Positions 55,401 to 63,655 of a DNA stretch of 64,000 nt are shown here, piece by piece. The stretch comes from Vannielia sp964454145. Lineage in GTDB: Bacteria > Pseudomonadota > Alphaproteobacteria > Rhodobacterales > Rhodobacteraceae. How positions within the stretch are numbered: position 1 is the first letter of the stretch; every line of letters starts with the position of its first letter. Both the position numbers and the translations under genes were made by a program. The DNA is taken from contig CAYVQK010000001.1 in NCBI GenBank assembly GCA_964454145.1, forward strand, positions 17,091 through 81,090, given 5' to 3'. A model generated the notes under the pieces. The model saw only the letters and a list, made by a program, of their open reading frames with translations. It had not been told where the DNA came from and searched no databases.

Positions 55401-56968
55401 AGCACACCGAAACGCTGCCGCAGAACCCGTTGATCAACATCGACAAACAAACAGTCATCTACACAAATGACGGTCAGGTCGATCAGATCGGTGATGATCT
55501 CTCCGGCGTGGTCGCGGGGGACAAGGTGTCGTGGCAGTACACTGTGACCAACACCGGAAACGTCACCATCGAAGACGTATATATCATCGATGACAACGGT
55601 ACCCCCGATGATCCTACAGATGATTTCGACACTCTGGGCACCGACTTCGACCTGCTTGATGGCTATGTGCCGCCGACCATCGTTTATGTGTCAGGTGACG
55701 AAAATTACAACGGAGGTCTCGATGTCGGGGAAGTCTGGATCTTTGAATCCGCTCCGGAATCGATCGTTCCTGAAGGCATCTTCGTCTACAACAACACCGC
55801 CGTAGTCACCGGAACAACCGGTCTCGACGTCGAAATCACCGACAACGATGACTCCGGTTACGTCGTCCTCAACAAGGGCTATGTGACCAACTCGAGCTTC
55901 TGCGTGATCGAGGATTTCAACGTCCTGTTCACGCCCAACACGATGGGGGACTACACCGAGACGTCGACGCAGCCGGGGCAGTTCTTCTACAACGTCTTCG
56001 AGGACGTGGACAACGTCGTCGACAACACGATCACACTGCACATTGCAGACGGGTTCGCGCTGCAGTCGCCGGATGCCTTCTTCGAGTCGGCAGTGCACGT
56101 CTATGACACGATCAACGTGGACCCGGACTGCCCGGGCCTCGGCTTCATCTGGGACGACGAACTGTCGAAGGACTCCTACGACGTTTACTACATCTACTAC
56201 GGCGACCGGACATACGTGGATGGCGACGGCCGCGGTGAGGTAGTCGACGTGCTCAATGACGGCGACGACAGCAACGATCACCTGCTCGGCTCCTTCGACG
56301 TCGTGATCACCTTCGACGAGGATGTTCTGGTAGAAGGCGATGGAGAGAGCCTGGAAGGCAACTTCGCGGTCAACGTCCACCTCGACCACGAGACCGAAGG
56401 ATCGACCGGCTACCAGGCTGACGGCAGCAATGCCGTCGCAGGGCCGGGACCGGGCTACCTCGCGAACGAATATGACTACTACGCTTCAGACTCGGTGCTC
56501 GATGGCACAGACTACGTGTTCTACGCGACAACCGGAAATGGCGGCAACGAGGTCGCAATCGACACCAGCGAAGACAGCGTTACCAACATCAACGACATCA
56601 AGAAGTTGAATGCCAAAGGCGTCGGCGGCTTCGTGTGGGACGATGACGGGGATGGCTTGTATCAGGATGGTGAAGGTATCCAAACCAATCCCAACGGAGA
56701 CGATCCCGATCTTTATGGTTACGTCGCCCTCTACTCGATCAAGAAGCCAGGTGGCGATGGCACATTGATCGAGACGATGGAGACCGACGAGGACGGCTGG
56801 TACTGGTCTGACTATACCCACAAGGGCAAACAGGGTTGGTATCGTGTTGAGCTCTTCGACGAGGATGGCGAGATGGTTGGAGAACATGAGTTCCAACTCG
56901 GCAAAGGCGAGCACTACGAGATCTACAGCTTCGACGTGGACGCCGCCGACTTCGACGAAGTTGCCTGA
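52420..56968 (+). CDS. Large acidic repeat protein (DUF11/SdrD-like), probable type I secreted surface protein
   Basis: No N-terminal signal is seen, as usual for type I substrates. Residues 60-71, 75-87 and 143-154 carry three copies of A-G-x-D-G-x-x-G-T-x-D-D, a probable calcium loop. Further on are several beta-rich DUF11/conserved-repeat-type domains (LLLDKTVDADGNG, VANITLSKDVF, NPLINIEKTGSFDAGGDG), a nearly identical 116-residue repeat interrupted by the 100-base gap, then an SdrD-B-like motif (GVGGFVWDDDGDGLYQDGEG) near the end. The two halves are in different frames only because of the gap; filling with one repeat (261 bases) restores one frame, giving at least 1569 residues. Directly upstream of its likely transporter. 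Confidence 0.85.
54893..55440 (+). repeat. 348-bp in-frame tandem repeats in the surface protein gene
   Basis: The segment starting at 55041 recurs at 55389, exactly 348 bases (116 codons) later, almost identical. The sequence just before the gap matches the copy starting near 55080. So at least two and probably three or more copies exist, with the array hidden by the gap. Near-identity at the DNA level points to recent expansion or conversion. Confidence 0.9.
54941..55040. other. 100-base gap at the collapsed repeat
   Basis: Exactly 100 N, a placeholder size. Repeat phase shows that the missing sequence is 261 bases or 261 plus a multiple of 348, and only such lengths put the two halves of the gene in one frame. 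Confidence 0.9.
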
Positions 56969-57012
56969 ACGGCCCGTTTCGGTCACTTTGAAAAGGAATC
57001 TAACCCTAGCAG

Positions 57013-57040
57013 CGCGGCGCTCTTGAGCGCCGCGTTTTTT
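57013..57040 (+). terminator. Rho-independent terminator
   Basis: CGCGGCGCT (57013-57021), loop CTTG, AGCGCCGCG (57026-57034), then six T. A textbook intrinsic terminator 45 bases after the surface-protein stop. It implies that the transporter genes downstream have their own promoter or are read only by partial read-through. Confidence 0.95.
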
Positions 57041-57217
57041 CAAGAAGTCCATCTCGTTTGAAACAAACACCTTGTTTGATCGGAAATGGGCCCGCTCGGA
57101 TCACTAATCGTGAATTTGACTCGCCCGAACGCATTGGCGCTGCTAGGTTTTTGAACGCTCGGATGAAGGGAGCAGGACATTCTGAACAAGCGTAAAATCA
57201 ATCGCTTCAAAGAAGTC

Positions 57218-58936
57218 ATGGGAGCTGTGCGCGGGCAGATGCCTTCGCTGTTCATCTTCAGCTTCATGGCCAATATCCTGTTGCTCACGACGCCCATATA
57301 CATGCTTCAGATCTACGATCGGGTGCTGTCGAGCGGATCTCCCGAAACATTGATCTGGCTGACCGTCATGGCTGTCGCCGCGCTGGCAATCTACGGTTTG
57401 ATGGAACAGGTCCGTAAACGCCTGCTGACCCGGATTGGCGCCTGGGTGGACCGCGAACTTTCACCCGACGTGATCAAGAGGGCCGTACGGGCAAGGCTGT
57501 CGAACAAGCGCCTCGAGGCAAGCTACGACGACGTCGCCGACGTGCGTCATTATCTGGGAAGCGATGCGATACTGGCGTTCCTGGATGCGCCTTGGATCCC
57601 GATTTTCATCGCAGTGATCTGGCTGCTCCACCCGGTGCTCGGCATGATTGCCATCGCAGGGGCCATCGCGCTGTTTCTTATCGCAGTGCTGAATGACTGG
57701 CTGACCCGCAGCCATCAGAGTGACCTGAACATGAAGACCCGTCAGTCGGGGAGCGCGGCCGCGCAATACATCGATAGCGGCGACACGATCTCGCCGCTCG
57801 GTATGACGGGGGCGCTCGTAGAGCGCTGGAAGGAACGCCGGGAACCGGTGTTGCAGAAAGGCGTATCGCTCACCGACATCAATGCGCGACTATCCAACTT
57901 TTCGCGCTTTCTGCGCATGGGCCTGCAGGTTGCGGTTCTGGGAGCAGGGGCTGCCCTCATCCTCGACGCGCAACTCACACCGGGCGGCATGATCGCGGCC
58001 TCCATCATCATGGCCCGGGCGCTGCAACCCGTCGAGCGGTCGATTACGGCGTGGCGCAGCTTCAGTTCCTACCGGAAGGCCCGAGCGCGGCTGACCGATT
58101 TGTTTGACGCCCAAATCGATGAGGCATCGGAATTCGAACTACCGCGCCCGGAAGGCCTGATCACTGCAGAGGGCCTGCGTTACATGCCGCCCGGTGCATC
58201 GGTGCCGGTGCTGAAGAAGGTCGACTTCAGGCTTGAGCCCGGGGATGTTTGCGGCCTGATCGGGCCATCCGGCTCCGGAAAATCGACACTCTGCAAGCTG
58301 ATTGTCGGGGCGTGGGTGCCGGATTTCGGCCACGTGCGCATTGATGGGGCTGAGGTCTCATCGTGGGACCCCGAGGTATTGGGGCCGCACATTGGATACT
58401 TGCCGCAGGATGTGGCGCTGTTCGCTGGCACGATCGCCGACAACATCGCGCGCATGCGAACCGGAAAGGAAGCTGACGTCGTGGAGGCAGCGCGCATCGC
58501 CGGTGCGCACGACATGATCCTCAAGCTACCGGAAGGCTACGACACCGAAGTTGGCCAGCATGGGTCGATGTTGTCGGGCGGCCAGAGGCAAAGGATTGCC
58601 TTGGCGAGGGCTCTCTATGGACGGCCCGCGCTGCTGGTGTTGGACGAACCCAATTCCAATCTCGACGGCGACGGCGAACTCGCCCTGCTGCGCGCGATTT
58701 CCGAGTTCAAGAAGCGTGGCTGCACGATGGTGATCGTCGCGCATCAGCCGTCCCTGCTTCATGCGGCGGACAAGGTGATGGTCCTGCGCGCGGGCGTAAT
58801 CGAGAAGTTCGGACCTCGGGACGAAGTACTCAAGTCACTGGTCAAAACCATGCCAACGCCGCGGTCGAGCCAGCAGCAGCGCACGGTCGGCGGAGGCACA
58901 GTGAGCATCGCACCGCAGGACATTTCGGAAGGCTAG
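57218..58936 (+). CDS. Type I secretion ABC transporter ATPase/permease (PrtD type)
   Basis: A 572-residue inner-membrane half-transporter of the type I secretion family. The transmembrane part begins FSFMANILLLTTPIYMLQIYDRVL and spans six helices to about residue 290. The ATPase has Walker A GPSGSGKST (349-357), signature LSGGQRQR (about 451) and Walker B LLVLDEP (472-478). No peptidase-like N-terminal domain. ATG at 57218 has a weak ribosome site; in-frame codons upstream (CTG at 57182, 4 bases after AGGA) could start a 12-residue longer protein. It most likely exports the repeat protein upstream and possibly the protease at 61355-63655. Confidence 0.92.
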   Translation: MGAVRGQMPSLFIFSFMANILLLTTPIYMLQIYDRVLSSGSPETLIWLTVMAVAALAIYGLMEQVRKRLLTRIGAWVDRELSPDVIKRAVRARLSNKRLEASYDDVADVRHYLGSDAILAFLDAPWIPIFIAVIWLLHPVLGMIAIAGAIALFLIAVLNDWLTRSHQSDLNMKTRQSGSAAAQYIDSGDTISPLGMTGALVERWKERREPVLQKGVSLTDINARLSNFSRFLRMGLQVAVLGAGAALILDAQLTPGGMIAASIIMARALQPVERSITAWRSFSSYRKARARLTDLFDAQIDEASEFELPRPEGLITAEGLRYMPPGASVPVLKKVDFRLEPGDVCGLIGPSGSGKSTLCKLIVGAWVPDFGHVRIDGAEVSSWDPEVLGPHIGYLPQDVALFAGTIADNIARMRTGKEADVVEAARIAGAHDMILKLPEGYDTEVGQHGSMLSGGQRQRIALARALYGRPALLVLDEPNSNLDGDGELALLRAISEFKKRGCTMVIVAHQPSLLHAADKVMVLRAGVIEKFGPRDEVLKSLVKTMPTPRSSQQQRTVGGGTVSIAPQDISEG

Positions 58937-58943
58937 GTCACAG

Positions 58944-60452
58944 ATGTTCCACTTCTCAGCAATGAACATCAGCGTAGGCGAACTTGCCGGACCATTTGGC
59001 TTCGTCCGTGACAAGGCCGAGAGCTTCTGGCTGTTCCTCCAGGCCATGGCCGAAACAGACGAGGGACGGGTGATACTGGGTGTCGGAGCCGGCCTGCTTT
59101 TTCTTCTGGTGGTCCTCTATCTGGTACGCCGAAGCCGCCGCGGACCGCGCGACAAGTCTCTTGCGCGTGAAACCCGGGCCACCCGGCTTGCTGGATATGC
59201 CATCGCCCTCGTCTTCTTTGGCGGCTTCGGTGCCTGGTCCGCAACGGCCACGCTTTCCGGAGCGACCATCGCCGCCGGCGTTATCAGTCCCGAAGGTTCG
59301 CGGAAGACGGTCCAGCACCTTGAAGGAGGGATCATCCAGGCCATTCATGTCTCCGAAGGCAACTCCGTGAAGCAGGGAGATCCGCTGGTAACATTGCAAA
59401 ACACTCGCGCGCTGGCCCGATACGAAGAGTTGCGCGAACGACGATCTTTCCTGATGGCACTTGAAGCCCGGCTGGTTGCCGAGCAATCGGCGGCAGACGC
59501 AGTGGTCTTTCCCGAAGAGTTGCAAACCGCTGACGATCCGACGGCTAAGAGTGCAATCGACAGCCAATCCGCCTTGTTCGAGAGCCGCCGCGACGTCCAA
59601 GCCGCACGCGAGGACATCCTCGCGCGGCGTGTTGCGCAGCTCGAGGAAGAGATTTCCGGCCTCCGCGAGGTCATCATGGCGCAGGATCAGCAACTGAGCC
59701 TGATAGGAGAAGAGATCGACGCCCTGCAGGCACTCTTTGACAGAGGGTTGACCGAAGTTTCCCGCCTATTGGCGCTGAAACGCGAACAGGCAAATATCCA
59801 AGGTCAACGCGCCACCAACCGCGCTGCAATCGCGCGAAACAATCAGCAAATTGGTGAGACCGAGTTGCAGCTTATCGCCACGCGGCAACAGAGGTTGGAG
59901 GAAGCCAGTACGCAACTTGCCGAGACACGAGGCGAGCTTGCAGCCATAAACAGCCAGCTGCCTGAGCGCATCGATACTCTGGCTCGCACCCAAATCTATG
60001 CGCCGATCAGCGGTCGGGTGCTAAACGTACAGGTAACGACAGAAGCAGGTGGCGTGATCGCGCCCGGCGCTCCGATTCTCGATATCGTACCCGATGGAGC
60101 GGTGCTCATTGTGGATGCGCGCGTGAAGCCTAAGGACATCGACACGGTGTTCCCAGGAATGCGCGCAAGGGTCGTGTTGACCGCATTCAACCAACGCTAC
60201 TTGCCGCAAGTCCATGGCGAGGTGATCTCTGTGTCGGCAGACCGGCTTGTAGATGACAATACGGGCGAACCGTACTTTCTCGCCAAGGTAACGGTCGATC
60301 CGGAGGAGCTGAAAACGCTCGGACCCAATATTGAACTCGTCGCGGGTATGCCTGCCGAGGTCATGATCCTAACTGGCGAGCGCACGCTGTTTGATCTGAT
60401 GGTCCAGCCAATTTCAGATAGTATTCGCAGAAGCTTTAGGGATCAGTCATGA
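58944..60452 (+). CDS. Type I secretion membrane fusion protein (HlyD/PrtE type)
   Basis: A 502-residue adaptor. Two hydrophobic segments at the N-terminus (VILGVGAGLLFLLVVLYLV near residues 33-51 and LAGYAIALVFFGGFGAWSA near 75-93) precede the HlyD core: ISPEGSRKTVQHLEGGIIQAIHVSEGN barrel half-site, a long coiled coil (about residues 150-350) and the C-terminal barrel (IYAPISGRVLNVQVTTEAGGVI). The usual HlyD/PrtE has only one membrane helix, so the N-terminal extension is odd. It starts 7 bp after the ATPase stop, so it is the second gene of the secretion operon. No TolC-type outer-membrane gene is in the window. Confidence 0.92.
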   Translation: MFHFSAMNISVGELAGPFGFVRDKAESFWLFLQAMAETDEGRVILGVGAGLLFLLVVLYLVRRSRRGPRDKSLARETRATRLAGYAIALVFFGGFGAWSATATLSGATIAAGVISPEGSRKTVQHLEGGIIQAIHVSEGNSVKQGDPLVTLQNTRALARYEELRERRSFLMALEARLVAEQSAADAVVFPEELQTADDPTAKSAIDSQSALFESRRDVQAAREDILARRVAQLEEEISGLREVIMAQDQQLSLIGEEIDALQALFDRGLTEVSRLLALKREQANIQGQRATNRAAIARNNQQIGETELQLIATRQQRLEEASTQLAETRGELAAINSQLPERIDTLARTQIYAPISGRVLNVQVTTEAGGVIAPGAPILDIVPDGAVLIVDARVKPKDIDTVFPGMRARVVLTAFNQRYLPQVHGEVISVSADRLVDDNTGEPYFLAKVTVDPEELKTLGPNIELVAGMPAEVMILTGERTLFDLMVQPISDSIRRSFRDQS

Positions 60453-60458
60453 GCAATA

Positions 60459-60474
60459 GCGCCCGATAGGGCGC
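60459..60474 (+). terminator. Short hairpin after the adaptor gene
   Basis: GCGCCC-GATA-GGGCGC, a 6-bp stem with a 4-base loop 6 bases past the stop, without a T run. Weak evidence for a pause or attenuation between the adaptor and SapC genes. Confidence 0.4.
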
Positions 60475-60549
60475 GAGCCACGAAACTTCACGGGTGACTG
60501 GATCTAGGTAGATAGCGCTGTTCGCCTCGAATTTGAAACGGAGAGAATA

Positions 60550-61287
60550 ATGACCAAGCAACTCTTGATATACGAAAAAGCTGTACCCGTATCTTCGAAC
60601 CGGCACAAATCCATGTCGGTGCAGCGGATGGATTATAGCTACGCAAGTGACCTCAACGCTGTGCCGATTGTCATCGGTGAGTTCGGTAAGATCGCCTTGG
60701 AGTATCCAATCGTTTTCACCAGGGTCGGAGAGCGCATCGAAGCTGTGGCGCTTCTTGGATTCCGCGACCGTGAGAACCTTTATCTCAATGAAGATGGGAC
60801 TTGGGACGCAAACTATGTGCCTGCTTTCATTCGGCGCTACCCCTTCGTATTCCACCATCGAGACGAAGCGGAGCAATTCGTTCTTTGCATAGACGAAAGC
60901 TATCCGGGCGTGAATAGTGAAGGTCTCGGCCAGCGCCTCTTTGATGATGCTGGCGAGGGTTCAGATTATCTCAAGCGGATGCTGGATTTCACGACGAGCT
61001 ACCAGAAAGAGGCGCTGATGTCGCAAACCTTCGGTGATCGCCTGATTGCCCTCGATATCCTCGGACAGGCCGAGGTGACATTCACACAGGAGAACGGCGC
61101 AAAGGCCGCTACACGGGGCATGATCGCCATTGACAAGGAGCGTCTTGCAAAGCTGCCAGCGGAGAAGCTTGCGGAGTTGATGGAGTTCGGTGATCTCGAA
61201 CGGATCTACGCACACCTCATCTCGCTGGCCAATATAGATAAACTCGGAACACGCTTGCGGCGCGTGGTTGCCGCTGCTGCGTACTGA
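60550..61287 (+). CDS. SapC family protein
   Basis: A 245-residue protein of the SapC family, named for genes beside surface-layer protein secretion systems. Typical segments: MTKQLLIYEKAVPVSSNRHKSMS, YSYASDLNAVPIVIGEFGKIALEYPIVF and RRYPFVF. No signal peptide. RBS GGAGAG before ATG 60550. Its place after the type I transporter and its kin elsewhere suggest a role in handling or anchoring the exported surface protein. The biochemical function is unknown. Confidence 0.9.
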   Translation: MTKQLLIYEKAVPVSSNRHKSMSVQRMDYSYASDLNAVPIVIGEFGKIALEYPIVFTRVGERIEAVALLGFRDRENLYLNEDGTWDANYVPAFIRRYPFVFHHRDEAEQFVLCIDESYPGVNSEGLGQRLFDDAGEGSDYLKRMLDFTTSYQKEALMSQTFGDRLIALDILGQAEVTFTQENGAKAATRGMIAIDKERLAKLPAEKLAELMEFGDLERIYAHLISLANIDKLGTRLRRVVAAAAY

Positions 61288-61298
61288 ACAAACAGCTT

Positions 61299-61324
61299 GG
61301 CCGCCACGTCTCATCGTGGCGGCC
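61299..61324. terminator. Bidirectional hairpin between SapC and the protease
   Basis: GGCCGCCACG (61299-61308) and CGTGGCGGCC (61315-61324) form a perfect 10-bp stem with a 6-base loop. It lies between the convergent genes, so it can end both transcripts. No long T run on either side. Confidence 0.75.
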
Positions 61325-61354
61325 TACAATTGCGATCACCTCAGCAAATTCAAG

Positions 61355-63655
61355 TCAGGCAATGCTGTCAAACAGCAAATCGCCGGCATCCAGCTCACCA
61401 GGAGCCACGCCGCTCAGTGTTATGCTGCTGTCGCCGTAGCTAACGACGGCATCCCCATTTTGCTCGCCTATGACAAGGTCGTCGAAGCCGACACCGAGCG
61501 CCCTAATGTCGATCATGTCGATGCCGTCCTCAAAATCTGTTATCAGGTCGTCGCCCCAATCCGCTTCAAAGACAAAGTAGTCCTTGCCATCATTTCCGGT
61601 CAGGACGTTGTCTAGCGCATTTCCGATCAGGGTATCATTGCCAGCGCCACCTACTGCTTCCTCTATGTAAGTATTGTAAGCTAGGCCAATATTGTTGGTG
61701 ATATTGTACCAGCCATAGGCGGTGCCTGCGGAGCTAAAGCTGCCCGGATTCAGGTTGAGTGTCACGCTGGAAGTAGAACCTGAAGCATCGAGCACGTCCC
61801 AGCCGCCGGAGTCCCAGATGGTCATGACAGTGTCATTCAGGCCCGAGACTACATAGACGTCGTCGCCCGCGGTCTCGGTTGTATTGGCACCATAGAGGTG
61901 CTGGAGCGCCGCGATATCGTAGACCATGTAGCTGGAGGGCTCTATCCCGCCGGTCGTCTTGTGCTCGGCATAGGACATGATGGTAAATTGCGCATTGCTC
62001 TCTGCGATCGGCAAAGCCGATCCAGGATGGTCCATGCCTAGCGCGTGGCCAATCTCGTGCATCAGCGTCTTCATTCCGTCGCCGCCGAGAGAGTAGTCAT
62101 GGTTAACGCTGTTATCGAGCCAGACATCGCCGCTCAACCCGAACTCTGCGCCAGACGGGCCATACGCCCAGGCTGAGCCCACATCGAAATCGGCAGTACC
62201 AAATGCCAGATCACCGACGCCATAGGTAACTTCGACGAATGTTATGTTCGTGAAGCTTTCAATCTGTGCCAGCGCTTCGAGTACTGCGGCACGTTGCTCT
62301 TCACTAAGCGGTTGGAAATCCGTGCGCTCGGGGGCGTTGGCACCGTAATAGTCCGGCACGGACTCCAGAAAGCTGTAGGTCAACGTGATTGCCGTTCCGC
62401 GCGGGACTTCCGGATCCCACCGGAAATCGGTCTCGCCTGCACCGTCCTTCAGAAGCGCTTCAAGGACATAATCCGGCACGGTTGGGCCCGTTGGCTCGGG
62501 TGACGGCTCAGGGCTGGGATCTGTACTCACGCTCATGTTGAGTACCACGGTGGCAGTCGCAGTACCGCCCATACCGTCGGAAACAGTATAGGTGAAGGTA
62601 TCCTGAGATTGATCGGCCGACGAATCCGCGTAGAGCAGGGGCACCTGGTAGGTGAAACCGCCTTGCTCGTCGATCACGACGGTACCTCCATTCGCGGTCA
62701 CTGTGTCGTAGCTCACAATGAATAGCGTATCGCCATCGGCATCCGTATCGTTGTCGAGCAAGCTATTCGCGGAGGTGAACAGATCGAAGCTTGTCAGATC
62801 ATAGATCTCGCCATTTGCTTCGGGAAGATCGTTGGTGGCGATGATCTCCAGATGGACCGTCGAAGTCGCCGTCTCTCCGTTCGCGTCCATCACAGTATAG
62901 GAGAAGCTATCACTGCCGGTGGCGTTCAGATCGGGTGTATAGGTGATGGTGCCATCAGCTTCAATCGTCACAGTGCCGTGCAAAGCCCCACCGACGGACG
63001 CTAGCACAAGCCCGTCTCCGAAATCATTGGCGAGCGGCGAAATTGAAATCGGGCTGTCTTCGTCGATTGTTGCATAATCTTCATTCGCAACTGGTGGTGC
63101 TGGTGAAGTTTCGGCACCTGCTCCACCGCTGTTCAGATCGGATACGAGCACGTCCTGATCGTCGAACCGAAGGATTTCCACGTTCACAAGAAGATCACTG
63201 TACAAGATCTCGCCATCTGCAAAGCTCGTAACGATGACCCCCTCGGGGGTGGCTTCGATCTGATAATCCTCGTAGTTTCCGTCATATACCGCGGTATCAG
63301 TCCCGGAACCGCCATCGAGGGTATCGTTTCCTTCGCCTCCTTCAAGGATGTCGTTACCCGCATATCCCGACAGGTAGTTGTCGCCAGTATTGCCGATCAG
63401 CAGGTTGTCGAGGTCGTTGCCGTCGCCTGTCAGTGGATCGCTCCCGACAAGGGTGAGGTTCTCGACTTCATCGGGCAAAGTGAAATCCACGGAGGACTCT
63501 ACGGTGTCCGTCCCACCGTTCTTGCGTTCACTGATAAGAACGCCAATCTCGTTGACGATGAACAGATCATCGCCGCGCGTTCCGTAGATGATGCTAGTGT
63601 CTGTTGTGGAGCCGGACCCACTCTTGCCCTTGCCGCCGTTGTCTGCTCTGGCCAT
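61355..63655 (-). CDS. Serralysin-type (M10) metalloprotease with RTX and Ig-like repeats
   Basis: A 766-residue secreted protease. The zinc site is HEIGHALGMDH (533-543) and the Met-turn IMSY (559-562), so the catalytic site is complete. Order: RTX-like nonapeptides near the N-terminus (88-126, GYAGNDILEGGEGNDTLDGG), two Ig/cadherin-like beta domains (about 188-275 and 276-380), a P-rich linker (about 380-395), the M10 domain (about 400-600), and C-terminal RTX repeats (668-690, GGAGNDTLIGNALDNVLTG). No N-terminal signal; a type I signal at the C-terminus is expected. RTX at both ends is unusual. It is convergent with SapC, so it may mature or shed the surface protein. Confidence 0.93.
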   Translation of the reverse strand: MARADNGGKGKSGSGSTTDTSIIYGTRGDDLFIVNEIGVLISERKNGGTDTVESSVDFTLPDEVENLTLVGSDPLTGDGNDLDNLLIGNTGDNYLSGYAGNDILEGGEGNDTLDGGSGTDTAVYDGNYEDYQIEATPEGVIVTSFADGEILYSDLLVNVEILRFDDQDVLVSDLNSGGAGAETSPAPPVANEDYATIDEDSPISISPLANDFGDGLVLASVGGALHGTVTIEADGTITYTPDLNATGSDSFSYTVMDANGETATSTVHLEIIATNDLPEANGEIYDLTSFDLFTSANSLLDNDTDADGDTLFIVSYDTVTANGGTVVIDEQGGFTYQVPLLYADSSADQSQDTFTYTVSDGMGGTATATVVLNMSVSTDPSPEPSPEPTGPTVPDYVLEALLKDGAGETDFRWDPEVPRGTAITLTYSFLESVPDYYGANAPERTDFQPLSEEQRAAVLEALAQIESFTNITFVEVTYGVGDLAFGTADFDVGSAWAYGPSGAEFGLSGDVWLDNSVNHDYSLGGDGMKTLMHEIGHALGMDHPGSALPIAESNAQFTIMSYAEHKTTGGIEPSSYMVYDIAALQHLYGANTTETAGDDVYVVSGLNDTVMTIWDSGGWDVLDASGSTSSVTLNLNPGSFSSAGTAYGWYNITNNIGLAYNTYIEEAVGGAGNDTLIGNALDNVLTGNDGKDYFVFEADWGDDLITDFEDGIDMIDIRALGVGFDDLVIGEQNGDAVVSYGDSSITLSGVAPGELDAGDLLFDSIA

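Noticed and set aside
52420..56968. Two separate genes either side of the N gap
   Set aside because: Repeat phase and frame arithmetic show one gene with a collapsed repeat.
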